DNA from: an uncultured Bacteroidales bacterium | GTDB lineage: Bacteria; Bacteroidota; Bacteroidia; Bacteroidales; FEN-979 | Reading direction: 5' to 3' | Length of the DNA stretch: 56,575 nt | NCBI GenBank assembly: GCA_903929315.1 | Contig: CAIYUC010000178.1 | Location: forward strand, 1-56,575 | Shown: positions 24,965 to 34,000 of the stretch, in pieces | Layout: each line of letters starts with the position of its first letter | Position numbering within the stretch: position 1 is the first letter of the stretch | The notes under the pieces: generated by a model | The model's input: only the letters and a program-made list of their open reading frames with translations | Told to the model about the DNA's origin: nothing | Databases searched by the model: none | Position numbers and translations under genes: made by a program

Positions 24965-25267
24965 TTAACGGTGTTTGTATTTTAATGATTGAATTGACTG
25001 AACAGCGTTTTTAACTTCCTCAGACTTATATAAAACACGTCCGCCAATCCGGTACCCTTGCAGGATTCCATCCTTTGTATAATAGTGGAGGGTCGCTAAA
25101 GAGATTTTAAGAAGATCGCACACATTCCGGCGGGTCAAAAATTCATTGTTTCCGGGTTGCTGTGGTTCCTCGGTTTTGTGTTGTTGAAGTTTTTCGTCCA
25201 ATAGGTCGCTGAATATTTGCCGCAACTCTTTTATGGGAGTGCTGTGTAAAAAAATTGGATTTTCCAT
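24965..25267 (-). CDS. HTH protein, excisionase / MerR-like
   Basis: 100 residues from ATG 25267 (MENPIFLHSTPIKELRQIF); a longer frame begins at 25315 without a better start. The C-terminal half is a HTH_17/excisionase fold: NEFLTRRNVCDLLKISLATL, HYYTKDGILQGYRIGGRVLY, KSEEVKNAV. Such proteins sit beside tyrosine integrases in Bacteroidota mobile elements as directionality factors or regulators. The N-terminal part is a helix that may pair. It lies between the initiator-like gene and the RteC-like gene. Confidence 0.85.
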   Translation of the reverse strand: MENPIFLHSTPIKELRQIFSDLLDEKLQQHKTEEPQQPGNNEFLTRRNVCDLLKISLATLHYYTKDGILQGYRIGGRVLYKSEEVKNAVQSIQSLKYKHR

Positions 25268-25353
25268 TTGCAGTTTTTTTCTGCAAATTTGAAACACTTT
25301 ACCCCATTCTAACAATCCGTAAACAGTCCGGATTGTTCAAAGATGCAATGAAA

Positions 25354-25974
25354 TTAAGCTAAATCTGATAAGTCAGGAATCGTGAATTTCGCCTGTTTAG
25401 TATTAGATAATTGATTTTTTCCAGGATTCATTTCCTTAATAAGGTTCTCCAGGGTGGTTTTAATATCGAAGTTATGATAGCATAATTTTGCAAATCCTGC
25501 ATAATTAGACTCTCCGTTGCGTAACGGCGGTTCAATAAATCCATGTTTTACAAATTCTAAAAATAGATAGCCAAAAACGGAAGGTGATCCATTCCATTTT
25601 ATTTTTTGAAAAACGGTCGGCATTCCCCCTACAGCGTTTTCTTGCTTTTTTTGTTTAATCCATTCTTTCACTTGTTTTTTAACAATAGAAGTATCTGGGG
25701 ATTTCATTATTTCATCCTTATCTTTAAAGTTAAATTCTCCCATTGCCTTTATTGACCATTGCACAAATAAAAGGAAATCACTTTTTTTACCAGTATAATG
25801 TTCATAATTCCATTGCAACATGTTGGTTTTAATTGAAAATGGTTCCACAGTAAATAGGTAGTGATAATAAAAATCTATCACCTCCAGTTCAATATTTTCC
25901 GGTAAAGCTTCATTCTCACTTTCCTTTTGGTATTTTGTAAAGTGCTGCCATTGTATATAATCTGAATGTTTCAT
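25354..25974 (-). CDS. RteC-like regulatory protein
   Basis: 206 residues from ATG 25974, chosen because CCAAAGGAGGCAAGAAAATG gives a strong ribosome site; an in-frame ATG at 26016 is weaker. The C-terminal half has IKWNGSPSVFGYLFLEFVKH, then NYAGFAKLCYHNFDIKTTLENLIKEM, which follows the pattern of RteC (W.G....L.EL.YAL with a later FNI..GD). RteC proteins control excision of Bacteroides conjugative transposons. The gene is 35 bases downstream of... that is, it precedes the HTH gene and follows the integrase in the same direction. The family link is by pattern, so moderately sure. Confidence 0.6.
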   Translation of the reverse strand: MKHSDYIQWQHFTKYQKESENEALPENIELEVIDFYYHYLFTVEPFSIKTNMLQWNYEHYTGKKSDFLLFVQWSIKAMGEFNFKDKDEIMKSPDTSIVKKQVKEWIKQKKQENAVGGMPTVFQKIKWNGSPSVFGYLFLEFVKHGFIEPPLRNGESNYAGFAKLCYHNFDIKTTLENLIKEMNPGKNQLSNTKQAKFTIPDLSDLA

Positions 25975-25975
25975 T

Positions 25976-25990
25976 TTCTTGCCTCCTTTG
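25976..25990 (-). promoter_or_regulatory. Strong Shine-Dalgarno of the RteC-like gene
   Basis: On the minus strand AAAGGAGGCAAG precedes ATG 25974 at ideal spacing. Such a strong site is rare in this window and decides the start in favour of 25974 over 26016. Confidence 0.75.
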
Positions 25991-26050
25991 GTTTGAACAC
26001 TAAACAAAGTTATCAAGATTTTAAACCCCGGTTAATTACTGGAAGGTTTA

Positions 26051-27394
26051 TTACTGATTAACCACTTTTAACGGGGATTTTGTGAAATATGGGTGTTTGC
26101 TCAATTTATCGGCGTTCTGTTCCTGTGAAATCTTAATGTATTTCATAAAGGCCCGTTCCGTCCGGTGTCCGGTGATCTTCATTATTGATATGGTCGGGAC
26201 CTCCGCTAAAAACATATTGGTCGCAAAACTTCTTCGTGCCGTATGAACTGACATAAGCTCCCATTTCTCAAAAGTCCGGTCTAAACTTAAACCCTGGGTT
26301 GTCTTAGTGATCGATACATGTTCATTGATCTTTGAAAGATTACCTAAATCCTTTACATACTCATTCATTTTCTGGTTACTGATAACCCTGGGGAGTTTGC
26401 CACTATACTTTTGAAGTATCTCTTTTATCGTCCAATGCAATGGAATAACAACGGTTTCCCCGGTCTTAATCGTTTTTATCTTTAACTGTGTTCCGTCCTT
26501 AATAAATTTGTCCGGGGTTATCTGTGAAAGATCGGAAAACCTCAAACCTGTATAACAACCTATAATGAACAAATCCCGGACGCGGTCAAGTTTAGGAAAA
26601 TAGGATAAATCTTTGCTATAGAGAACTGAAAGGTCGTTTTCATTCAGGTAAATAGTTTCGGCTGTTTCCTCAACCTTTTTGAATTTTCTGTGTTTGTGCC
26701 ATTGGTTAGTAGTATATCCTTTGTCATTCGCATAATTCATAAAAACCTTTAGATTTTTTATCCGGTTTGCGATTGTGTTTTTACTGTATCCCGTCTTAAT
26801 TTTATAAATGTCTGGATTTTCCGGGTCTTTTTTCCAGGTGTATTGAATGTCATAGGTAAGGAACCGGACAAAGTTTTCATAAAAATCAATATCGATATCA
26901 TCAAAGGTTAAATCCTTGTTCAGGGTTTCATTATATTTTAATAGGGTGTTCAGGGTCATATTATAAGAAACAATCGTTTTGGGTGCCTTGTTGGCCATTG
27001 CGATATACTCCCGGATCGCACTGAACAAGGTCATTTGTTTGGGATCGTCCTGGGGTTTGGGTTTGATAACGTTCTTTAGTTCCCCTTTTAACTTGTCGGG
27101 AATGATTTTCCCGTTTTCGTTGAGGTGATCCCGGACGGCATTCATTACGTCCCCTTCAATTGTAGTCAAACGGGTGTTAATATTCTGCAATTCTGTTTTA
27201 ATGGGTTTTGTTTCCCTGGCTCTGTGATCCTTAGAAATCCAATATTTGGTGAAAATCTTTTCCCCTGTGGAAATTTTAATTCTGATCTGATCGTACCAAA
27301 AGACAAGGTAAATAGGGGTTTCCTTATTAATTTGATTCCCTTTTTCTTTCTTTGATTCGGGATTTTTCAGAATAAATGTAACGGTGCCTGCCAT
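26051..27394 (-). CDS. Tyrosine-type site-specific integrase
   Basis: 447 residues with an N-terminal arm-binding domain (beta strands, GTVTFILKNPESKKEK to about 90), a SAM-like core-binding domain (~130-240, FSAIREYIAMANKAPKTIVSYNMTL) and a catalytic domain. Catalytic residues are visible: Arg in GCYTGLRFSDL, Lys in the beta-hairpin TIKTGETVVIPL, HTARR (His-x-x-Arg), GHRTE (second His) and Tyr in FMKYIKIS. It is the recombinase for the tRNA-Gln site; its start is 205 bases from attR. It matches the phage/Bacteroides-transposon integrase group. Confidence 0.95.
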   Translation of the reverse strand: MAGTVTFILKNPESKKEKGNQINKETPIYLVFWYDQIRIKISTGEKIFTKYWISKDHRARETKPIKTELQNINTRLTTIEGDVMNAVRDHLNENGKIIPDKLKGELKNVIKPKPQDDPKQMTLFSAIREYIAMANKAPKTIVSYNMTLNTLLKYNETLNKDLTFDDIDIDFYENFVRFLTYDIQYTWKKDPENPDIYKIKTGYSKNTIANRIKNLKVFMNYANDKGYTTNQWHKHRKFKKVEETAETIYLNENDLSVLYSKDLSYFPKLDRVRDLFIIGCYTGLRFSDLSQITPDKFIKDGTQLKIKTIKTGETVVIPLHWTIKEILQKYSGKLPRVISNQKMNEYVKDLGNLSKINEHVSITKTTQGLSLDRTFEKWELMSVHTARRSFATNMFLAEVPTISIMKITGHRTERAFMKYIKISQEQNADKLSKHPYFTKSPLKVVNQ

Positions 27395-27448
27395 GATGAA
27401 AGGTTTTTAAGGTTTGAACAGGACAAAGATAATACAAAAAAGCGAAAA

Positions 27449-27474
27449 GGGGACGGTAGAGGGGACGGTAAAAT
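27449..27474 (+). repeat. Possible integrase arm sites, right copy
   Basis: Two GGGGACGGTA units in tandem followed by AAAAT, between the integrase start and attR. They match the left pair at 17491-17515 in sequence, order and orientation. Confidence 0.65.
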
Positions 27475-27598
27475 AATGTTTATTTGTATTTTATTGTTCT
27501 TTTTTGATATAGTTATAATTTTACAATGTTTTGAAAACCCTATTATCTGCTGTTTTCAATTGTTCAATACAAATCAATGAGAAGTTAAAGGTGATTGT

Positions 27599-27612
27599 CC
27601 TGGTCGGACAAC
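27599..27612 (+). repeat. attR: 14-bp direct repeat
   Basis: CCTGGTCGGACAAC, identical to the 3' end of tRNA-Gln at 17420-17433. No tRNA precedes it: the bases to its left do not complete a T arm or anticodon arm, so this is the junction and not a second tRNA. Confidence 0.9.
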
Positions 27613-27628
27613 TAAATTAATCAGCAAG

Positions 27629-27657
27629 AACCCCGTAAATCAATAGTTTACGGGGTT
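27629..27657 (+). terminator. Terminator-like hairpin right of attR
   Basis: AACCCCGTAAA pairs with TTTACGGGGTT, followed by TGTTTTTAT. It has the same stem as the tRNA-Gln terminator at 17446-17480 and is the original or a second copy of the tRNA's 3' flank. Confidence 0.7.
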
Positions 27658-27667
27658 TGTTTTTATC

Positions 27668-27694
27668 GAGGGACGACAGAGGGGACAGTAAACT
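27668..27694 (+). repeat. Decayed arm-site copy outside the element
   Basis: GAGGGACGACAGAGGGGACA then GTAAAC matches the GGGGACGGTA pair inside both element ends with a few changes, at the same distance from attR as the left pair is from attL. Confidence 0.65.
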
Positions 27695-27715
27695 ATACAA
27701 TTACCAGGATTAACC

Positions 27716-28654
27716 TTACCGGTTTTCGTCGTCCTCGATATGGTGCCGTATATTTCCGAACAGTAATCTCACGTAAAAACCGAAGGAAAGCTTGAATTGG
27801 GTATATCCTGTAAGAGCAACATTGTTAAAGTTAATAAATCCTCCGGGTTCAATGCCAAAGATATCGACCAACGGTATTCCGGCTCCTCCTCCCAAAGCAA
27901 GACCATACCCGAGACCCCCCTCGACCACCTGGGTTTCCTGGAGATTGGAGCCCGGAACATATACCTGGGAACCGTAAATATTGATCAACGAATACTCCTT
28001 GTCTACAACATAAATGATTGATTTCATGACATGCGTATAATTCATGTTCAACCCTCCCTGGAGAAATAAATAGATTTTTGATCTCAGCCAGAAATTCCGT
28101 TGCATTAAAAGATCAATATGGATCCTTTGTTCCACTCCACTGATCGGGATCAGCCGGATATCAGGCAAAGTGTAATTATATTGCGGATTGACCAGGAAAG
28201 TAACCACATTCTCTGCTTTCAGTTGCGTGTAATTGACATCCAGGCAAACACCATAATATCTGCTGAGATTATACCGGGCAAAAACGCCACCACTCATGAC
28301 AATCTTATAATGCATATTGGTGGGAAATTCTCCAACTTTAACCGAATCGGTGATACTGAGCCCGAGTGACTGTTTAATATCATCCTTCCAGTAAGTATTC
28401 GACATTAAATAACTGACATTATTCACATTCTGATCACTTCCGTTATAAAAATTAGCTGGATATTTATTGGCATCATACATGCCAATATTGATGCCTAAAC
28501 TCCACCTGTTAACGCTTTTTTCCGCGTCTTTCGGTTTTGAAGCTCTTTGCAATGGCTGTTTCCCGGGTTTTTCTTTCGATGAGTTATCCTGGGCGATCAG
28601 GTGATGAGAAACAAACAGGCTAAGTATCAGCAATATAGCTAAAGGTCTCTTCAT
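27716..28654 (-). CDS. Outer-membrane beta-barrel protein
   Basis: 312 residues with a signal peptide (MKRPLAILLILSLFVSHHLIAQ). A charged linker of about 25 residues (SSKEKPGKQPLQRASKPKDAEK) precedes an amphipathic beta-strand series with aromatic girdles (WSLGINIGMYDANKYP, VSGGVFARYNLSRYYGVCLDVNYTQ, GLGYGLALGGGAGIPL, YTQFKLSFGFYVRLLFG), as in PorT-like/OmpW-like Bacteroidota barrels. The role cannot be told. It follows gltX on the same strand but at a gap of 55 bases in the shared direction. Confidence 0.75.
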   Translation of the reverse strand: MKRPLAILLILSLFVSHHLIAQDNSSKEKPGKQPLQRASKPKDAEKSVNRWSLGINIGMYDANKYPANFYNGSDQNVNNVSYLMSNTYWKDDIKQSLGLSITDSVKVGEFPTNMHYKIVMSGGVFARYNLSRYYGVCLDVNYTQLKAENVVTFLVNPQYNYTLPDIRLIPISGVEQRIHIDLLMQRNFWLRSKIYLFLQGGLNMNYTHVMKSIIYVVDKEYSLINIYGSQVYVPGSNLQETQVVEGGLGYGLALGGGAGIPLVDIFGIEPGGFINFNNVALTGYTQFKLSFGFYVRLLFGNIRHHIEDDENR

Positions 28655-28709
28655 TGTATCTTAGTATCTTATACTTGTAAAAACTGTAATAAAATTAGTA
28701 AAAACGCGA

Positions 28710-30224
28710 CTAAATTCTTTCCAATCCGACTCGGATCCTTCTTAAGGTTTCTTCTTTTCCTAAGATTCCAGCTATATCTGTCATACCCGGTCCCTGGTTA
28801 TCGCCAACAACCAGTAAACGCAATGGATTCATCAATTGGCCCATTTTAGCATTATGACCGGAAAGAAAAACCTCCAGCATCGCATGCAGGTTATCCTTGT
28901 TCCATTCGACAAGCTTGCCTGCTTCCTCTAAAAATGCTTTCACCAGTCCCGGGGTTTCAGGTTTCCAGATCTTTTGCTTCACCTGCTGGCTATATGCTGA
29001 AGGAGGGATGAAGAAGAACCAGGAATTATTCCAAAGGTCGGGAATAAGGTACACACGATCACGGATAAGTGCACAAACCGTAACAATATAGTTAAAATTG
29101 AATTTCAGGCCCCGGTTTTCAATTGTGGGAGATAACAACCCGGCTAACTCCTCATCGGTTTTAAGCTTCAGATATTGATGGTTGAACCATTTTGCTTTGT
29201 CAGGATCGAATTTGGAACCATGCTTTCCGATCCTTTCCAGTGAAAACTGATCGATAAGCTCGTTCAAACTAAACAATTCCTGTTCGGTCCCCGGGTTCCA
29301 GCCTAAAAATGCGAGTATATTGATAAATGCTTCCGGTAAATAGCCGGTTTCCCTGTAACCGGATGAAACTTCCTGTGTATCAGGACCGGTCCATTGCAAT
29401 GGGAAAACAGGGAATCCTAACCGGTCACCGTCACGCTTGCTTAGTTTCCCGTTACCATCCGGTTTAAGCAATAAAGGCAGATGGGCAAACTCAGGCATTT
29501 CAGCTTCCCATCCCATATACCGGTAAAGCAGGACGTGTAGCGGGGCTGATGGCAGCCATTCTTCCCCCCGGATCACATGCGTAATCTTCATCAAATGGTC
29601 GTCGACAATATTTGCCAGATGATAGGTGGGCCAACCGTCTGATTTAAACAGTACCTTATCATCCAGGTTATGCGAATGAACTACGACTTCTCCCCGGATC
29701 AGGTCATTGACTATGATCTCCTCATTTTCAGGAATTTTAATGCGGATTACGAAAGGCTCTCCATCTTTAAGTCTTTGCTGAACTTCATTTTCAGTCAGGG
29801 TAAGGGAATTTTTCATTTCGAGCCGTGTCGCAGGGCCATACTGGGCAAAAGCAGGATCCGAAATTTTTAACCGTTGACGCATTTGTTCCAATTCCTCTTC
29901 CGTATCAAAGGCATAATAGGCAAACTTATTCCTGACAAGCTGTAAAGCATAATGACCATATATTTCCTTTCTCTCGGATTGGCGATACGGACCATAGGGG
30001 CCACCTTTTCTTGGATCTTCATCAAAAAGTATCCCGCACCAATCCAGTGATTCCATGATATATTCCTCGGCAGTTGCCACCTGGCGGTTCTGATCGGTGT
30101 CTTCTATACGCAAAATGAATTTCCCACCGTATTTCCTGGCAAACAAATAATTATAGAGCGCTGTTCTAACGCCCCCAATGTGCAAAGGTCCTGTAGGGCT
30201 GGGTGCAAACCTGACACGTATCAT
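28710..30224 (-). CDS. gltX: Glutamyl-tRNA synthetase
   Basis: 504 residues from ATG 30224 (MIRVRFAPSPTGPLHIGG), chosen because AAGGA lies a few bases upstream; ATG 30236 is the alternative. It charges tRNA-Glu. HIGH appears as LHIGG (about residues 13-17) and KMSKS as KLSKRDG (~250). Other signature blocks are FILRIEDTDQNR, SDGWPTYHLANIVDDHLMKITHVIRGEEWLPSAP and LPLLLKPDGNGKLSKRDGDR. The C-terminal helical anticodon domain is complete. With a separate GlnRS in the same window it is likely a discriminating GluRS. It lies 23 bases after cysC and is probably cotranscribed. Confidence 0.96.
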   Translation of the reverse strand: MIRVRFAPSPTGPLHIGGVRTALYNYLFARKYGGKFILRIEDTDQNRQVATAEEYIMESLDWCGILFDEDPRKGGPYGPYRQSERKEIYGHYALQLVRNKFAYYAFDTEEELEQMRQRLKISDPAFAQYGPATRLEMKNSLTLTENEVQQRLKDGEPFVIRIKIPENEEIIVNDLIRGEVVVHSHNLDDKVLFKSDGWPTYHLANIVDDHLMKITHVIRGEEWLPSAPLHVLLYRYMGWEAEMPEFAHLPLLLKPDGNGKLSKRDGDRLGFPVFPLQWTGPDTQEVSSGYRETGYLPEAFINILAFLGWNPGTEQELFSLNELIDQFSLERIGKHGSKFDPDKAKWFNHQYLKLKTDEELAGLLSPTIENRGLKFNFNYIVTVCALIRDRVYLIPDLWNNSWFFFIPPSAYSQQVKQKIWKPETPGLVKAFLEEAGKLVEWNKDNLHAMLEVFLSGHNAKMGQLMNPLRLLVVGDNQGPGMTDIAGILGKEETLRRIRVGLERI

Positions 30225-30247
30225 TGAATCCTTCATAACAAAAAAGA

Positions 30248-30847
30248 TTAACGTTCAGAGATTTGAATTTTAGGGAGAATGAAATGAAGCGCTTTTTCGA
30301 TTGTTTTTTCGATGGTTAGTTCGGAGTTGTTTAATTCCAGATCCGGGTGTTCCGGCGGATCAAAAGGGGAACCGATTCCCGTAAAATCCCTGATCTCGCC
30401 TCTTCTGGCTTTGGCATAAAGACCTTTGGCATCCCGGAGTTCACAAGATTCAAGGGATGCGTTCATATAAACTTCAATAAAATCATCTTTCCCGATAATA
30501 TCCCTTGCGAGTGTCCGGATCTCATTCGTAGGGCTTATGAAACAATCGATGGTAATGATCCCGCAATGGATGAACAGCTTACTGACCTCGGCGATCCTGC
30601 GAATGTTCTCCTGGCGGTCCTGAACAGAAAAAGATAAATTATTGTTTATTCCTGTCCTTACAAGGTCTCCGTCGAGAAGCTGCACCAGAAAACCCCGGGT
30701 GGACAATTCTTTTTCAAGTCCTAATCCAAGCGTTGATTTGCCTGAGCCTGACAAACCGGTCATCCATATTGCCCTGGCTTTTTGATTCAGCCTTTTTTCC
30801 TTTTCAGATCGGCTGACAGGTAAAGAATCGGAGAAAAAAAGATCCAT
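30248..30847 (-). CDS. cysC: Adenylylsulfate (APS) kinase
   Basis: 199 residues. It makes PAPS from APS and ATP. Walker A is GLSGSGKST (about residues 32-40), followed by LLDGDLVRTGINNNLSFSVQDRQENIRRIAEVSKLF, which carries the APS-binding DGD and the conserved R-I-E/A-V pattern. FISPTNEIRTLARDII takes the place of the usual FVSPY block, and GLYAKARRGEIRDFTGIGSPFDPPEHPDL ends the core. Sulfurylase genes (cysD, cysN) are not adjacent. The gene is first of a unit with gltX. Confidence 0.93.
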   Translation of the reverse strand: MDLFFSDSLPVSRSEKEKRLNQKARAIWMTGLSGSGKSTLGLGLEKELSTRGFLVQLLDGDLVRTGINNNLSFSVQDRQENIRRIAEVSKLFIHCGIITIDCFISPTNEIRTLARDIIGKDDFIEVYMNASLESCELRDAKGLYAKARRGEIRDFTGIGSPFDPPEHPDLELNNSELTIEKTIEKALHFILPKIQISER

Positions 30848-30885
30848 GCAGTTATTGTTGGGTTAAGAATATGAAACAAGGAGAA

Positions 30886-30893
30886 CAAAATTA
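30886..30893 (-). promoter_or_regulatory. -7 box for cysC-gltX
   Basis: On the minus strand TAATTTTG fits TAnnTTTG, 38 bases before the cysC start codon. A matching -33 box is not evident. Confidence 0.4.
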
Positions 30894-30935
30894 GCGTTAT
30901 TTTTTGACGCTGATAAAAGAAAACCCGTTGATTGC

Positions 30936-30943
30936 TATCTTTG
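30936..30943 (+). promoter_or_regulatory. -7 box for the DUF4175 gene
   Basis: TATCTTTG fits TAnnTTTG and precedes the ATG at 31011 by 67 bases. The cysC box lies on the other strand 43 bases to the left, forming a divergent pair. Confidence 0.45.
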
Positions 30944-31010
30944 TATCCAAAATAATGGTGTTAAAATAATCTGACTTAACGATCGTTTTTATTTGAAAGA
31001 ACAAAAAAGC

Positions 31011-34000
31011 ATGCCTGATAATTATCAGATACTAATCCGGAAACTGGATGAATTTATAAGGAAATACTACCGGAATCAGCTCCTGAAAGGGCTGATATTG
31101 TATGTGGGTGTTCTTGTTTTTTCGTTCCTTCTGGTTACGTTCCTGGAGTATATTGGACATTTCGGGTCCGGTACAAGAACGGTACTGTTTTATTTATTCA
31201 TCCTCGTAAATGCAGGCGTTTTCTATTATTACATTGCCGATCCACTTTTAAAGATAAGAAGAATAGGGAAGATCATATCCTATGAACAGGCATCACAGAT
31301 AATCGGGAAGCATTTCGAAGAGATCCAGGATAAACTTCTGAATACATTACAATTAAAGAAACTTAATGAATCCGGTGAAGAAAATATCGAATTGGTTAAG
31401 GCAAGCATCGATCAGAAGATAATTCAGTTAAAACCAATAGTATTCCTGTCGGCCATCGATCTTTCCGGGAACAGGAAATTTCTCAAGTATGCTTTACCCC
31501 CATTGTTTATCCTGCTTTTATTGGCCTTCATCTTTCCTTCGTTTATCACCCGGCCTACAGAAAGGATTATCTATTATAATAAAGAATTTGCCGTAGAGAT
31601 GCCCTTCCATTTGCTGATTCTAAATAAAAGCCTGGAAGCTTTTCAACAGGAAGATTTTACACTTAATGTAAAAATCACCGGTGAACTGATCCCGGAGGAA
31701 ATTTTCCTGGAAACTGAAGGAGCCTCCTTTAAACTCAATAAAGATAATAAGATACTATTTTCCTATACGTTTAAAACTCTCCAGAAAACTACATCCTTCA
31801 GGCTTGTGGCGGGGAAATATAAAACCGGCGAATATGAATTGAAAGTCTATCCAAAGCCGACGATCCTGAATTATGATGTTGCTTTAAACTACCCGGATTA
31901 CCTGAACAGGAAAGGTGAGATCCTTGAAAATACGGGAGATTTTATAATACCGGAAGGAACAAAAGTAACCTGGAAGATTTACACAAAGGACGTTGACGAA
32001 CTTTTAATGCGGCTGGATACCATCATGAAAGTTTTGGGAAAAAATAACGGAAATACCTTCGAATATACTGCAGTATTTCCGAAAAGCATACGTTATTCAA
32101 TCCGGGCCAATAATTCGTATGTCAAAAAGAACGATTCATTGTCCTATACCATTACCGTTATACAGGATGCCTTTCCAACGATAACGGTTACGGAAACGAA
32201 AGACACCACCTTAAAATCACATCTTTATTTCCAGGGTGTGATAAAGGATGATTATGGCTTCAGCAGGTTAACATTCAATTATACGATTTCCTATAATGGA
32301 GATACAACCCAAAAACTCACGAAGGTTGACAACCTGGCCATCAATAAAAATATCAACCAGCAACAGTTTTATTATTCTATAGACCTTTCCCGGGTCATTA
32401 AAAATCCGGGGGATCGATTAGATTTTTATTTTGAAGTTTGCGATAATGATGGAATTCATGGTCCAAAATGTGCCCGGTCCGGGATGTTCCAATTTAACGC
32501 ACCTACTATAGAAGCCATTGAAAACCTCACTGCTAAACAGGAACAGAACATTACGAAAGATCTCCAAACTACGTTAAGCGAAGCCAAAAAATTACAACAG
32601 CAAATTGATGATCTGAATAAGAGGCTGATCGATAAAAATAGCCTTAACTGGCAGGATAAAAAACAGATAGAGGATCTCTTGGACCGCCAAAAAGAAGTAA
32701 AAGAAAACCTAGAGAAAATCCAGCAGCAGAATGAGCAGAAAAACAGCTATGAAGAGCAATATAAAAACATTGATCAATCGATCATGGATAAACAGAAACA
32801 GTTAAATGAGCTGTTTAACCAGGTTATGGATGATAAAATGAAGAAAATGTTCGATGAATTAAGGGAAATGCTGGATAAACTTGATAAGGATAAAGTCAAC
32901 GACCTCCTGGAAAAGATGAAATTCAGCAATAAAGATCTGGAGAAACAGCTTGACCGAACCCTTGAATTATTTAAACAGATTGAGTTTGAGAAAGACTTGT
33001 CAGAAACAATTGAAAAAATTAAGCAGTTAGCGGAAAAGCAGCAAAAGCTTTCGGATGATTCAAAAAAGAATGAGAGTACCGCTGAAAAACTTGAGCAGGG
33101 TCAAAAAGAAATCAATAATGAATTTGATAATGTGAAAAAGAAAATTGACGATCTTGAAGATAAGAATAAAAAGCTGGAGGAACCGAATCAATTTCCGAAT
33201 ACTGAAAAAAACCAGGAAAATATACAGAATGAATTAAATAACAGTTCTCAGGCACTCGCTAAAAAGAACCGTAAAGATGCCGCTAAATCGCAACAGAAGG
33301 CAGCCGGAGGGATGAAATCCCTGTCCCAGCAATTGCAGGATCTAGAAGATGAAATGGATAACGAACAGCTGGGAGAAGATACTGAACGGTTACGCCAGAT
33401 TCTTGAAAACCTGGTCAGGATCTCATTTGATCAGGAAGACCTTATAAGTAAGACACAAACCACCCAACATGCTGATCCAAAATATCTTAAAATTATACAA
33501 GATCAGAATGACCTCAAAGATGACCTGGCAATGGTAGAAGACTCTTTATATCAATTGGCTAAGCGTCAGATAATGATTAAACCTTATATCATGCGCGAGG
33601 TTTCAAGTATCAACCAAAATGTTGAGGATGCTGTAAATACATTGAACTCACGTAATGTACAAGTCGCGGCATCCAAACAACAGTATGTCATGACATCTGT
33701 CAATAACCTGGCATTACTGTTGTCGGAAGCCTTAAAACAAATGGAAAGTAATCTGCAAAGCCAATGTCAGAAAAGCGGAAAATCTTCCTGTAAAAATGGC
33801 AAGACAAACGGAAAAAAATCAATGAAGAATATCAGGGCCATGCAGGAGGAGATGAACGACCAATTGCAGAAACTGAATAAACAATTGGAATCCCAGAAAA
33901 AAGAAGGGAAAGAAAAAACCGGTAAAGCCGGGAGCGGCAAGATGAGTGAGCAACTGGCACGTCTTGCTGCTGAACAGGAAGCGATCCGGAACGAAATGAG

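Larger units (their letters stand above)
17434..27598. mobile_element. Integrative element in tRNA-Gln (about 10.2 kb)
   Basis: Bounded by 14-bp direct repeats, one in the tRNA 3' end. The right end holds a phage-type tyrosine integrase, an RteC-like protein, an excisionase-like HTH protein and a possible replication initiator, all leftward. The left two-thirds hold cargo: TPR proteins, secreted unknowns, a two-gene membrane module and much non-coding DNA. Paired GGGGACGGTA units lie just inside both ends and are likely integrase arm sites. The DNA is visibly richer in A+T than the flanking housekeeping genes. No relaxase, type IV secretion or capsid genes are seen, so it is either mobilised by others or a small plasmid- or phage-like replicon. 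Confidence 0.85.
27395..27715. other. Right boundary region of the integrative element
   Basis: No gene. It holds the presumed integrase promoter, the right arm sites (27449-27474), attR (27599-27612), then outside attR a terminator hairpin and a decayed copy of the arm sites. The part right of attR mirrors the order seen right of attL. Confidence 0.75.

Noticed and set aside
27580-27612. Second tRNA-Gln at the right end of the element
   Set aside because: Only the last 14 bases match; no anticodon arm or D arm can be formed from the bases to the left.
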